Numbered from the stretch's first letter, positions 26,878 through 36,998 are shown. The stretch: 64,000 nt of DNA from Emticicia soli (GCF_037860775.1 NZ_JBBEWC010000005.1:62001-126000), one strand, 5' to 3'. Notes: generated by a model not told the origin, from the letters alone. Made by a program: numbers and translations.

Positions 26878-27615
26878 ATGGACTCTTCTTTGTATCTGTT
26901 ACTCTTTTTACTGGCTATTGTGGCATTTCTTTACTCCTCAGTAGGGCATGGGGGCGCCAGTGGTTATTTAGCAGTAATGGCATTAATAGGAGTAGCACCA
27001 TCTATGATGAAATCTTCGGCTTTGGTTATGAATCTTGCCGTGTCGTTATTTTCTTTTATTGGGTTTTATCGGGCCGGGCATTTTAAATTCAAATTGTTTC
27101 TCCCGTTTGCGCTGGCAAGTATTCCGCTGGCCTATCTGGGTGGAACTATGACATTGCCCGATAGTATCTATAAAAAAATACTGGCTGCTTGTATTCTGAT
27201 TTCTATTGCCCGCTTAGTGTATCAGTTCCGAAACGAAGAAACGCCTAACCTCCCTGTGCCTCTATGGGCGAGCTTACTGTCGGGCGCAGCCATTGGTTTA
27301 CTTTCTGGTATGATAGGCATCGGTGGCGGCATTATACTAAGCCCGCTGATGCTATTGATGCGATGGGCAAAACTGAAAGAAACGGCTGCTATATCAGCTT
27401 TATTTATCTTTGTTAATTCCCTTTCGGGTTTGTACGGGCAATTATCAAAAGGCGGTGTACATCTTACGCCCGACTTACAATGGGCTGTAGCTGCCACCAT
27501 TTTTGGGGGCTTGTTAGGTTCGTATTTCGGTAGTCAAAAATTCAATATCCCTACGCTTCGCTATCTATTGGCTTTTGGTTTGGTTATAGCTTGTATGAAG
27601 CTGTTTTTTACCTGA
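26878..27615 (+). CDS. TauE/SafE-family membrane transporter
   Basis: Integral membrane protein of 245 residues with about eight hydrophobic helices. The two TauE repeats are visible: SSVGHGGASGYLAVMALIG near the N-terminus and LLSGMIGIGGGIILSPLM in the middle. Members export sulfite, sulfoacetate or related anions, and many are uncharacterised. It is monocistronic and divergent from the mscS-like gene; no sulfur-metabolism genes are nearby, so the substrate is open. Confidence 0.9.
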   Translation: MDSSLYLLLFLLAIVAFLYSSVGHGGASGYLAVMALIGVAPSMMKSSALVMNLAVSLFSFIGFYRAGHFKFKLFLPFALASIPLAYLGGTMTLPDSIYKKILAACILISIARLVYQFRNEETPNLPVPLWASLLSGAAIGLLSGMIGIGGGIILSPLMLLMRWAKLKETAAISALFIFVNSLSGLYGQLSKGGVHLTPDLQWAVAATIFGGLLGSYFGSQKFNIPTLRYLLAFGLVIACMKLFFT

Positions 27616-27709
27616 TTTTATTCACAGGTTTCTTATAATATATCTTCTATTATTTTCACGGAAAAGCAAGAAAAGGGAAGCAGATACTATTATGTTTCTG
27701 CAAGAATAC

Positions 27710-27717
27710 TATCTTTG
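27710..27717 (+). promoter_or_regulatory. Candidate -7 element of the GH95 gene
   Basis: TATCTTTG fits TAnnTTTG and lies 77 bases before the ATG at 27795. Confidence 0.33.
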
Positions 27718-27794
27718 CCCTCAGTTAATATGCTGCTTTATGTTCTAAAGTACTGCTATCTAATCATTCCTTAACTCTTTTTTTGACTCACTTT

Positions 27795-30242
27795 ATGAAA
27801 AGAATTATCGGGTTTCTTTTGGTATTTTCTACGGCCATACATGCCCAGCAGAATAATCTTAAACTTTGGTATAAACAACCCGCCGAAACAAAATGGACTA
27901 ATGCTTTGCCACTCGGTAACGGACGTGTGGGGACTATGGTGTATGGTAATGTAGCACATGAAACTTTACAGCTTAATGAGTCCTCTTTTTGGTCGGGTGG
28001 GCCAAGCCGAAACGATAATCCTGATGCTTTAGCTGCCTTGCCTGCCATTCGTAAGCTAATATTTGAAGGAAAAGTACAAGAAGCCCAAGACCTGGCGCAG
28101 AAAGATATTATAGCTAAAAAAAATAACGGGCAAATGTTTTTGCCTGTCGGAAACATTCAGCTTGATTTTCTGAATCATGAAAATTACACTAATTACCGAC
28201 GGGAATTGGATATTGAGCAGGCTATTCAAACAACTACTTATCAGGTTGATGGTGTAAAATATACCCGTACTACCTTTATTTCTATCCCAGACCAAGTAAT
28301 GGTAATACGCCTGAATGCTAATAAACCCAAGAGTTTATCTTTTCAGGTATCAATGAGCAGCCCATTTAAAACGGCTGTTAATGTTCAACGAAACCAATTA
28401 TCGGTTTCGGGTTTAGGTAAAGACCACGAAGGTGTAAAAGGTGCCGTTCGTTTTCAGACAATCACTAAAGTATTGCCGAACGATGGCCGGATAAGTAGAA
28501 ACGATACAAGCCTCACTATTAATAACGCCTCGGCCGTTACGCTACTGGTATCTATTGCTACCAATTTTGTAAACTACCACGATGTAAGTGCTGACGCAAA
28601 CAAAAGAGCAGCAGAATATCTGGCTAAAGCCGAGAAACTACCTTATGGCACGCTATTCAATAATCATATAAGAGAATACCAACGCTTTTTTAAGCGGGTT
28701 AAATTAGACTTAGGTGCAACTGAGGCTTCAAAGTTACCTACTGACGAGCGCCTGAAAGCCTTTGCCAGCGGCAACGACCCTGGTTTTGTTTCTTTGTATT
28801 TTCAGTTTGGGCGTTACTTACTTATTTCATCTTCAAGAGCCGGCGGGCAAGCCGCTAACTTGCAGGGTATCTGGAATAATCGGGTAAATCCTCCTTGGGA
28901 TAGTAAATATACTATCAACATCAATACAGAAATGAACTACTGGCCTGCCGAACTGACCAACTTACCCGAGTTGCATGAGCCACTTTTCAGTATGGTAAAA
29001 GACCTTTCAGAGACAGGCGTGCAAACAGCCAAGACCATGTATGGGGCCAATGGCTGGGTGGCGCATCATAATACCGACCTTTGGCGTATCAACGGAGCTG
29101 TAGATGGAGCATTCTGGGGTATGTGGCCTATGGGTGGTGCATGGCTGAGCCAGCACTTGTGGCAACATTATTTATATAGTGGCGATAAGGCTTTTTTACA
29201 AAAATATTACCCTGTATTAAAGGGCATTGCTACATTTTACCATGATTTTCTGGTGGCAGAGCCTTCACATCAGTGGTTAGTAGTAACGCCTAGTACATCA
29301 CCCGAGAACTCACCTGCTGGCCGCCCGAAATCTTCTATCACCGCAGGCGCTACTATGGATAACCAATTGGTGTTTGATGTTTTCTCAAATCTTATTAATG
29401 CTGCAAAGGCTTTGAAAATAGATGCTGAATTTGCTAATCAGATAAAAGCTAAATTACAGCAACTACCGCCTATGCAAATAGGGCAGCATAACCAATTGCA
29501 GGAATGGCTGGAAGACCTAGACGACCCCAAAGATCAACATCGCCATATTTCACATTTATACGGGCTTTTTCCATCAAATCAGATTTCGCCATACCAACAC
29601 CCCGACTTATTTGCAGCAGCCCGCAATTCTTTAATTTATAGAGGCGATGTTTCAACAGGTTGGTCGATGGGTTGGAAAGTAAACTGGTGGGCAAGGCTGC
29701 TAGATGGGAATCGTGCTTATAAACTTATTACCGACCAGTTATCTCCGGCCGAAGTGCCCGGCCGTCAGGGTGGTGGTACTTACGATAATTTGTTCGATGC
29801 CCACCCGCCGTTTCAGATTGATGGAAACTTTGGTTGTACTGCGGGTATTGCCGAAATGCTCTTGCAAAGCCACGATGGCACTATTCATTTATTACCTGCT
29901 TTACCTGACAATTGGAGCGAGGGTAGCGTAAGTGGTTTAAAAGCCAGAGGCGGTTTTGAGATTGTGCGTTTATCGTGGAAAGATGGTAAAATCACAGAGC
30001 TTGTTATTAAATCTATGATAGGAGGTAACTGCCGTTTGCGTGTAAGTAATAGCTTAAAGTCTACTGCACCGATGAAAAAAGCTAACGGGAAGAATTCTAA
30101 TTCTTTCTACCAACTGGCGGCTATCAAAGCGCCCCTTGTATCACCTAAAGCAAATGTTGATGCCAGTTTCATAGAAGAAACAATAGTTTATGATTTACCT
30201 ACACAGGCAGGTATAACGTACACTTTGCGGGCTGGTAAATAG
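27795..30242 (+). CDS. GH95-family glycoside hydrolase (alpha-L-fucosidase-like), exported
   Basis: An 815-residue glycosidase with a Sec signal peptide (MKRIIGFLLVFSTAIHA). The N-terminal beta domain contains LPLGNGRVGTMVYG and LQLNESSFWSGGP; the (alpha/alpha)6 barrel contains ININTEMNYWPAEL, EDLDDPKDQHRHISHLYGLF and PPFQIDGNFGCTAGI. These hold the Asn pair, Glu and Asp that correspond to the catalytic residues of characterised GH95 fucosidases. GH95 mostly removes alpha-1,2-linked L-fucose; some members act on galactose. The ORF reaches back to a TTG at 27783, but the signal peptide starts at the ATG used here. No SusC/SusD pair lies next to it. Confidence 0.93.
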   Translation: MKRIIGFLLVFSTAIHAQQNNLKLWYKQPAETKWTNALPLGNGRVGTMVYGNVAHETLQLNESSFWSGGPSRNDNPDALAALPAIRKLIFEGKVQEAQDLAQKDIIAKKNNGQMFLPVGNIQLDFLNHENYTNYRRELDIEQAIQTTTYQVDGVKYTRTTFISIPDQVMVIRLNANKPKSLSFQVSMSSPFKTAVNVQRNQLSVSGLGKDHEGVKGAVRFQTITKVLPNDGRISRNDTSLTINNASAVTLLVSIATNFVNYHDVSADANKRAAEYLAKAEKLPYGTLFNNHIREYQRFFKRVKLDLGATEASKLPTDERLKAFASGNDPGFVSLYFQFGRYLLISSSRAGGQAANLQGIWNNRVNPPWDSKYTININTEMNYWPAELTNLPELHEPLFSMVKDLSETGVQTAKTMYGANGWVAHHNTDLWRINGAVDGAFWGMWPMGGAWLSQHLWQHYLYSGDKAFLQKYYPVLKGIATFYHDFLVAEPSHQWLVVTPSTSPENSPAGRPKSSITAGATMDNQLVFDVFSNLINAAKALKIDAEFANQIKAKLQQLPPMQIGQHNQLQEWLEDLDDPKDQHRHISHLYGLFPSNQISPYQHPDLFAAARNSLIYRGDVSTGWSMGWKVNWWARLLDGNRAYKLITDQLSPAEVPGRQGGGTYDNLFDAHPPFQIDGNFGCTAGIAEMLLQSHDGTIHLLPALPDNWSEGSVSGLKARGGFEIVRLSWKDGKITELVIKSMIGGNCRLRVSNSLKSTAPMKKANGKNSNSFYQLAAIKAPLVSPKANVDASFIEETIVYDLPTQAGITYTLRAGK

Positions 30243-30383
30243 CTTTAGCAGGGCTGAAATAATGGTTTTTTTTATGAAGATATGTATAAAACAAAAAATC
30301 TATTTTGTTCGATAAATTCTTATATATAATCTTAAAAAAATACTTTTTAATGTCGGAATGACACTTATTCTTTGGTTTTTGAT

Positions 30384-30391
30384 TACATTTG
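30384..30391 (+). promoter_or_regulatory. Candidate -7 element of the multidomain oxidoreductase gene
   Basis: TACATTTG matches TAnnTTTG, 28 bases before the ATG at 30419. Confidence 0.33.
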
Positions 30392-30418
30392 TTGTTCATA
30401 AAAAATGTTTTTATTCTA

Positions 30419-33400
30419 ATGAAAAAACAGCTTAATCCTATCCTTATTTTATTACTATTGTTTGCGAGTGTAAGTTCGTTTGCACAGCAAAGAAGAGTTT
30501 TAGTTTTTTCTTTAACAAAAGGTTTCCACCACGCTTCAATTAAAGAAGGTAATCAGTTTTTTATCGATTTAGGTAGAAAACATGCCATTGGTATCGACAC
30601 AACCACCGATGCAACAAAATTTAACGAAGCTAACCTGAAAAATTATGCCGCTGTTGTATTTTTAAGTACTACCGGCGATGTGTTGAATCCGGCACAACAA
30701 GCCGATTTTGAGCGTTACATTCAAGCAGGTGGTGGCTATTTTGGTATCCATGCTGCTTCTGATACCGAGTATAACTGGCCTTGGTACAACGACCTGATGG
30801 GCGGCTATTTTGCCAGCCATCCGGGTGGTAGAGTATCAAATGTACAGAAAGGTAAAATGATTACGCTCGATAAAACTTTCCCTGCCTCGGCGCATTTTCC
30901 TGATACTTTCGAGAAAACCGATGAGTTTTATGATTTCAAATCTTTGAAAAAAGATATTCTGAAATTTATTGTAAGAGTAGACGAAAGCAGCTACGAAATG
31001 GGTAAAATGGGTGATTTCCACCCAATGGCATGGTATCACGAGTACGATGGCGGTAAGGCTTTCTATTCAAACTTTGGGCACACACCTGAGACTTTCACAG
31101 AACCATTAATAACCGAGCACTTCTGGCAAGGTCTGAAATGGGTAATGGCCGATAAACTAGATTATTCTAAAGCCCGTTCGGTACGTGCACCAGAAGAAAA
31201 CCGTTTTGAGCGTATTACTTTGGCAACTAACCTTAATGAGCCAACAGAACTAGCAACTTTACCTAATGGTAAAGTGATTTTTGTAGAGCGTAAAGGTGCA
31301 GTAAAAGTCTGGAATCCTGTTACGAAAAAAGTGAAAGTAGCCGGGCAAATGCCTGTATATACCAAATTTGAATATGGTTTAATGGGCGTTGGTGCAGACC
31401 CTAACTATGAGAAAAACCACTGGCTTTATTTCTACTATACACCAGACGAAACGCGTGAAGTAACAAAAGATAATTTTTTGTCAAGATTTGTGTATGATGA
31501 TAAGAAAGATACAGTTGTGATGTCGTCAGAGAAAGTTTTGTTGCGTGTATATGTAAAACGTGACGAATGTTGCCACACGGGTGGTTCAATCGATTGGGAT
31601 GGAAAAGGTAACCTTTTCTTATCAACAGGCGATGATACCAACCCATTCTCTTCTGATGGTTATGCTCCAATCGATTTCGGCCCGGGTCGTGAAGGTTGGG
31701 ATGCTTTGCGTTCATCAGGTAATACAAACGATTTACGTGGTAAAGTGCTGAGAATCAAACCAGAAGATAATGGTACTTATACTATTCCGGAAGGAAACTT
31801 GTATCCGGCTGGAACAGAAAAAACTCGCCCTGAAATTTATGCAATGGGTATGCGTAACCCTTACAGAATTTCGGTTGATAAACGCAATGGCTATTTGTAT
31901 TGGGGTGATGTAGGCCCTGATGCTGGTAAAGCAGACGAAAAACGTGGCCCAGATGGTATTGTAGAGTTTAATCAGGCACGTAAACCAGGCTTCTTTGGTT
32001 GGCCTATCTTCACAGGTGATAACTTTGCTTATAACCATTATAATTTTGCTGAGAAAAAATCAGGTGAGAAATATGATGCAGCAAAACCTATCAACGATTC
32101 ACCTAACAACACAGGTTTAAGAGAGCTAATGCCTGCTACCAAAGCATGGCTTTACTATGGCTATGGAATATCAAAACTATATCCTGAGTTTGGTAAAGGT
32201 GGTGCAAACCCAATGGCTGGGCCTGTTTATTATTCAGAAGATTATACAAAAAATCCGAAGAGATTCCCAAGCTACTTTGATGGTAAATTCTTTGCCTATG
32301 AGTGGATGCGTGACTGGATTTATCTGGTAAGTATGGATAAAGAAGGGAACTACCAAGGCATGGAACGTTTTATGCCAAGTACTAAATTCTCGCACCCGAT
32401 GGACATGGCTTTCTCGAAAGATGGTCGTCTGTTTGTGTTAGACTATGGTATGAACTGGTTTGCACAAAACGAAGACGCTACTTTATCAGTAATTGAGTAT
32501 AATCCGGGTAACAGAAAGCCTGTGATTATGATGGCGGCTGATAAAAAAGCAGGTGCAGCACCATTAGCTGTTACTTTCTCGTCGGCCGGAACGATGGATT
32601 ATGACAAAGATGCTTTAAAATACGCTTGGAACTTTGGCAAAGGCTTACCTGTAAGCACAAAGCCAAATCCGAAGTTTACATTTACTAAACCGGGCGAATA
32701 CAATGTAGTATTAACGGTAACAGATGCAGCCGGAAACAAATCATCGCAAAGTACTATTATTAAAGTAGGAAATGCCGAGCCAAGCTTGAATATTGCGGTT
32801 AATGGCAATAAAACTTTCTTTTTCGATAATCAGAAAATCAATTATGATGTAAGAGTAAGCGATAAAGAAGATGGTACCCTAAGCAAAGGCATCGACCCTG
32901 AAGATGTAGTGGTAAATATCAACTACTTAGAAGGATACGACAAAACCATGCTAGAGCAAGGCCACAAAGAAAATATGAACTTTGCTGCTGGTAAACGTCT
33001 GATTGACCTAAGCGACTGTAAGGCTTGCCACTCGGTTGATAAAAAATCTATCGGGCCTGCTTATATTGATGTAGCTAAAAAATACCGCCGTGGACAAACA
33101 GCTATCAATCAGTTAGCTGAGAAGGTTATCAAAGGTGGTGGTGGTGTATGGGGCGAACAAGCTATGGCTGCTCACCCACAATTATCAATGGCCGATGCAA
33201 GAGACATGGTTGATTATATTCTTTCATTGAACGATACCCGTAAAACATCTCAACCTGTATCAGGTGCTTACGAAACGGCTGCTCACAAAGGCAAAAAAGA
33301 AGGTGCTTATATCATTCAGGCTACTTATACCGACAAAGGTGGTAAAATAATAGGCCCATTGACTACTACCAAATCATTGGCTTTGCGTAGCCCTAAACTA

Positions 33401-33772
33401 AAAGCGGTTACTTACGATGAGTCGAAAGGTATTGCTAAATTTAATGTTGAGCAGCTAGGTGGAGAAGTGGCTATTGCTTCTGAAAATGATAGCTATCTGG
33501 CCTTCAAAAACATCGACCTCACAGGAGTTAAGACAATTATAGTTGGTGCATTCTCTCAAGAAGGTAGAACAGTAGGTGGTAGCTTAGAAATCAGACTAGG
33601 TTCACCAACCGGAACTGTGATAGGCAATGCCGATATACGAGAAGCAAGTATGGCTCCAATGAAAATCAAGGTTAATACAGCCGGAGAACAGAATCTCTAT
33701 TTTGTGTTCAAAAATCCAAAAGCAGAAGGTAAACCACTATTTGCAATAAATACTATTGAATTTGTGGATTGA
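30419..33772 (+). CDS. Exported ThuA / sugar dehydrogenase / PKD / cytochrome c protein
   Basis: A 1117-residue exported protein, signal peptide MKKQLNPILILLLLFASVSSFA. Modules in order: ThuA-like glutamine-amidotransferase fold (about 24-245, VLVFSLTKGFHHASIKEG); a PQQ-dependent glucose/sorbosone dehydrogenase-type beta propeller (about 262-690, LNEPTELATLPNGKVIFVERKG, CCHTGGSIDWDGKGNLFLSTGD); a PKD domain (about 700-790); class I cytochrome c (about 850-945, haem motif C867-KACH with a later Met candidate); and a C-terminal carbohydrate-binding beta-sandwich (about 985-1117). The layout suggests oxidation of a sugar or polyol with electrons passed to the attached haem. Related large proteins occur in Bacteroidota, but the substrate is unknown. 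Confidence 0.92.
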   Translation: MKKQLNPILILLLLFASVSSFAQQRRVLVFSLTKGFHHASIKEGNQFFIDLGRKHAIGIDTTTDATKFNEANLKNYAAVVFLSTTGDVLNPAQQADFERYIQAGGGYFGIHAASDTEYNWPWYNDLMGGYFASHPGGRVSNVQKGKMITLDKTFPASAHFPDTFEKTDEFYDFKSLKKDILKFIVRVDESSYEMGKMGDFHPMAWYHEYDGGKAFYSNFGHTPETFTEPLITEHFWQGLKWVMADKLDYSKARSVRAPEENRFERITLATNLNEPTELATLPNGKVIFVERKGAVKVWNPVTKKVKVAGQMPVYTKFEYGLMGVGADPNYEKNHWLYFYYTPDETREVTKDNFLSRFVYDDKKDTVVMSSEKVLLRVYVKRDECCHTGGSIDWDGKGNLFLSTGDDTNPFSSDGYAPIDFGPGREGWDALRSSGNTNDLRGKVLRIKPEDNGTYTIPEGNLYPAGTEKTRPEIYAMGMRNPYRISVDKRNGYLYWGDVGPDAGKADEKRGPDGIVEFNQARKPGFFGWPIFTGDNFAYNHYNFAEKKSGEKYDAAKPINDSPNNTGLRELMPATKAWLYYGYGISKLYPEFGKGGANPMAGPVYYSEDYTKNPKRFPSYFDGKFFAYEWMRDWIYLVSMDKEGNYQGMERFMPSTKFSHPMDMAFSKDGRLFVLDYGMNWFAQNEDATLSVIEYNPGNRKPVIMMAADKKAGAAPLAVTFSSAGTMDYDKDALKYAWNFGKGLPVSTKPNPKFTFTKPGEYNVVLTVTDAAGNKSSQSTIIKVGNAEPSLNIAVNGNKTFFFDNQKINYDVRVSDKEDGTLSKGIDPEDVVVNINYLEGYDKTMLEQGHKENMNFAAGKRLIDLSDCKACHSVDKKSIGPAYIDVAKKYRRGQTAINQLAEKVIKGGGGVWGEQAMAAHPQLSMADARDMVDYILSLNDTRKTSQPVSGAYETAAHKGKKEGAYIIQATYTDKGGKIIGPLTTTKSLALRSPKLKAVTYDESKGIAKFNVEQLGGEVAIASENDSYLAFKNIDLTGVKTIIVGAFSQEGRTVGGSLEIRLGSPTGTVIGNADIREASMAPMKIKVNTAGEQNLYFVFKNPKAEGKPLFAINTIEFVD

Positions 33773-33793
33773 TAATAAAGCTTAATATATAAG

Positions 33794-33829
33794 AGAGAAG
33801 TATTTATGAGCAATCATAAATACTTCTCT
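33794..33829 (+). terminator. Terminator after the multidomain oxidoreductase gene
   Basis: Perfect 16-bp stem AGAGAAGTATTTATGA / TCATAAATACTTCTCT (33794-33809 with 33814-33829), followed by TGTTTAT. Confidence 0.8.
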
Positions 33830-33837
33830 TGTTTATA

Positions 33838-34001
33838 AGAGTATGTTTAAATTTTGTTATTCTGACCGAAAAGGACAGATTTTTTAGCTAGACGAGGCGT
33901 CATTTTTTCGATGTAGCCAGCAGCTACATCGAAAAAATGCAACGAAGTATAGCTAAAAAAGATGCCTTTGCAGGTCGAATCATAATTTTTAAACATACTC
34001 T
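33838..34001. repeat. 164-bp palindromic MITE-like element, copy 1
   Basis: 14-bp perfect terminal inverted repeats AGAGTATGTTTAAA (33838-33851) and complement (33988-34001). Further inverted pairs lie inside: TTTTTTAGCTA / TAGCTAAAAAA and, at the centre, ATTTTTTCGATGTAGC / GCTACATCGAAAAAAT. The whole can fold into one long imperfect hairpin. No ORF. A 55-bp relative lies at 42552-42606 and a solo end at 22883-22902. Confidence 0.75.
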
Positions 34002-34009
34002 AAACCTCC

Positions 34010-36994
34010 CTAATCGTTTATCATAAAGCTTGGGTTATCTTCATAAGGCTCTGATACACTGCGTGGGTCTGGCTTTAGCTCTACTTTTCGCATAAGACTA
34101 ACATCGATAGAATAAAAACTAAAGTCTTCTACCACTTTGCCTGATAAATAGTAAATACCACTTCCCCGAAGCGGGTGTTTTTCAAGGCTTTCAGGAAAAT
34201 GAACGGTGTCAAAAAACTTCCCTGAAATATCATAAAAATAGCCAAATCCCATTATTTTACCGTTTTTAGCTCTTATCGATTTCCAGGTAATCAGATACCC
34301 ATATATACTAATGGCTTTACCCAGTTTTTCGTAGAGATTATCTGATGTTACCGGATTGCTTATCTCTTCGGCACTCAAATTAAAAGGAGAGCTGATAGGA
34401 AAATCTAACAACTCAATTTCATCGTAAACATCTTCCAGAGGGTCATAAGACAAGGGCGGCAGTTGTAATCGGGTTTCAACATATCCGAAAAGCGATTCTT
34501 TATAAGACGAGGGCTTAATGTTGTTGCGCATAAGCAGATAAGACTCCCACAAAAGTTCTTTTTTGGGAGTACCAAAACTTCTGAATGCGCCGATTCTTAC
34601 CAGAATTATCAATTGCTCAAGACCCAACTGAACCCTATGTGCAAAGTTTGAAAAAGAAAGAAATTTACCGTTCAGTTGGCGTTCTTTCACAATTCTTTCG
34701 GCAGTTTTTATTTCGAGGCTTTTAAGGTGTATCCAGCCTAACCAGATGGTTGTATCCTGGATTTTTGTAAAATACTCACTTTCGTTAATATCCTGCACCT
34801 CAATGATTGCGCCACTGCGCCGGGCTTCATGAATATAGAATTCTGTGCGGTAAAAGCCGCCGAAATTATTAATTACTGCTGTTATAAATTCGAGCGGATA
34901 ATAGGTTTTCAGATAAAGGCTTTGGTAGCTCTCGACCGCATAAGAAGCCGAATGAGCCTTTGAAAAGCTATAGCCTGCAAAACTTTCGATTTGCCGCCAT
35001 ACTTCTTGCGCTACTTCGTCTGAGTACCCCAATGCCTTGCAATTGGCAAACCATTTATCTATTATTTTCTGAAACTCTATTCTCGACCTATATTTGCCCG
35101 ACATAGCTCGCCTCAGAATATCAGCTTCGCCTAGTGTCATTTTGGCAAATTCGTGGGCTACTTTTATCACATCTTCCTGATAAATCATTACGCCATAAGT
35201 ATCTGATAGTAACTCAGCCATTTTAGGGTGTAAGTGTACAATATTGTGCGGATTATGGTGCCGCTCTATATAAGTTTTCATCATACCGCTACTGGCAACA
35301 CCGGGGCGTATGATAGAACTAGCCGCTACAAGTGTAAGGTAATTATCACATTTGAGTTTCCACATCAATTGCCGCATGGCAGGAGATTCAATGTAAAAGC
35401 AGCCCATCGTTTCATTACTTTGTAATTGTTGCCTTATGCGCTCATCGGTTTTAAACTGCTGTACCTGATGAATATCAATGTTGATACCTCGGTTTTCTCG
35501 CACAAGGTCAACGGCGGTTTTGATATGACCTAAACCTCGTTGCGATAAAATATCAAATTTGGCAAAGCCAATATCTTCGGCCACGTACATATCCCACTGG
35601 CAAATCGGGAAGCCCTTTGGCATAGGTTGCAGGGCAGTATATTGAAAAAGCGGACTTTCAGAAATGAGTATCCCTCCGGCATGAATCGAAAGGTTATGTG
35701 GCATATCTTCCATCAAGGGGGCATAGCGCAAAATATAGCGGATATATTCATTGTTATGTGTTTTTTCAGGGTATCTCAATAGGTTGTCAATCTCTTGTTT
35801 AGGTAGCCCGAAGACTTTTCCTAGCTCTCGTATGGCCGAATTTTTCTGGAAAGTATTATAGGTAGCCAGCAAGCAAACGTGCTCTTTGCCATATCTTTTA
35901 AATATATACTCAATAATCTCGTCTCGTTCGTCCCACGAAAAATCAATATCAAAGTCAGGGGGAGAGGTTCGGTCGGGGTTTATGAACCTTTCAAAATAAA
36001 GGTCTAGTTCAATAGGGTCAACATCTGTAATACCCATGCAGTAGGCAACAGTAGAATTAGCCCCTGAACCCCTGCCTACATGAAAATACCCAAGGTTTCG
36101 GGCATAGTTAATAATATCCCACGTAATTAAGAAATAAGCTGAAAAATCTTGCTCTTCAATTATCCTTAACTCCTTTTCAATTCTATCAGAGATACTATTT
36201 GCTAGGTTTTCATAGCGTTTATGCATACCATCAAGCGTGAGCTTTCTTAATAGAGCTGTGTCAGTTTCTTTATTATTGGTAAATGCTTTTTTGTTTTTGC
36301 TAAGATTAAAATTGAATTTGAATTCACACGAATTAATTACAAAGGCCGTATTTTGTAAGAATAATTGATGCGCATTGAATTTCTCTATTAGGCTCGGAAT
36401 AGCATAAAAAAGCTCTTCGTTGTGGGCTTCGGCACTTTTGGGTAGTTTGCTAAGTAGTAAATTTTTATCAATAGCTCTTAGTAGCCGATGTAAATTAAAA
36501 GATATTTTATCATGAAAAGTAACAGAATGCAAGGCGAGTGTTTTCTGAATAGCCTTGTGTTTATGGTATTTAAACAACTTGTTAAGCTCCCAGAAACGAA
36601 CGCCTATGTATTCGTTTGCCCCTAAAACCGGATTAGACTCAAAGCATTCAATTGGGTAAATGGTAATGGCATTAGCACAGGCAGGTGCTTTCTGTGGAAA
36701 TGGTTTTCCTGATTCGAGGTAAGCAGATAAAAAACGGTTGATTTCGTACAGACCTGTCTCATTTTTGGCCAGCATGATGTATTTTAAATCATCACTGTTC
36801 CGGAATTCGACTCCTACTATTGCTTTAATGCCAACTTGTTGGCAGGCTTTTACAAAATCAAAAATACCGCTACAAGTATTAATATCGGTTAGGGCAAGGC
36901 TTTGGCAACCCATCTCTTTAGCTCGGCTTACCAATTCTTTTATGTTTAAAGTGCCAAACTTTAAACTGAAATAGCTATGGCAATTGAGATACAT
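34010..36994 (-). CDS. dnaE: Second-type DNA polymerase III alpha subunit (error-prone DnaE-like)
   Basis: A 994-residue C-family polymerase, shorter than a replicative DnaE (about 1160) because the C-terminus is reduced. The PHP domain (1-70) is decayed: the usual HxHS and LTDH motifs read NCHSYFS and LTDINT. The polymerase core is intact, with PPDFDIDFSWDERDE (Asp347/349/351) and D481 in AKFDILSQRGLG. A helix-hairpin-helix region and an OB-like tail end the protein. Its ATG lies 4 bases after the dinB stop, and a LexA-like gene is divergent, a context typical of damage-induced translesion polymerases (DnaE2/ImuC). The replicative dnaE is presumably elsewhere. Confidence 0.9.
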   Translation of the reverse strand: MYLNCHSYFSLKFGTLNIKELVSRAKEMGCQSLALTDINTCSGIFDFVKACQQVGIKAIVGVEFRNSDDLKYIMLAKNETGLYEINRFLSAYLESGKPFPQKAPACANAITIYPIECFESNPVLGANEYIGVRFWELNKLFKYHKHKAIQKTLALHSVTFHDKISFNLHRLLRAIDKNLLLSKLPKSAEAHNEELFYAIPSLIEKFNAHQLFLQNTAFVINSCEFKFNFNLSKNKKAFTNNKETDTALLRKLTLDGMHKRYENLANSISDRIEKELRIIEEQDFSAYFLITWDIINYARNLGYFHVGRGSGANSTVAYCMGITDVDPIELDLYFERFINPDRTSPPDFDIDFSWDERDEIIEYIFKRYGKEHVCLLATYNTFQKNSAIRELGKVFGLPKQEIDNLLRYPEKTHNNEYIRYILRYAPLMEDMPHNLSIHAGGILISESPLFQYTALQPMPKGFPICQWDMYVAEDIGFAKFDILSQRGLGHIKTAVDLVRENRGINIDIHQVQQFKTDERIRQQLQSNETMGCFYIESPAMRQLMWKLKCDNYLTLVAASSIIRPGVASSGMMKTYIERHHNPHNIVHLHPKMAELLSDTYGVMIYQEDVIKVAHEFAKMTLGEADILRRAMSGKYRSRIEFQKIIDKWFANCKALGYSDEVAQEVWRQIESFAGYSFSKAHSASYAVESYQSLYLKTYYPLEFITAVINNFGGFYRTEFYIHEARRSGAIIEVQDINESEYFTKIQDTTIWLGWIHLKSLEIKTAERIVKERQLNGKFLSFSNFAHRVQLGLEQLIILVRIGAFRSFGTPKKELLWESYLLMRNNIKPSSYKESLFGYVETRLQLPPLSYDPLEDVYDEIELLDFPISSPFNLSAEEISNPVTSDNLYEKLGKAISIYGYLITWKSIRAKNGKIMGFGYFYDISGKFFDTVHFPESLEKHPLRGSGIYYLSGKVVEDFSFYSIDVSLMRKVELKPDPRSVSEPYEDNPSFMIND

Positions 36995-36998
36995 ATCG

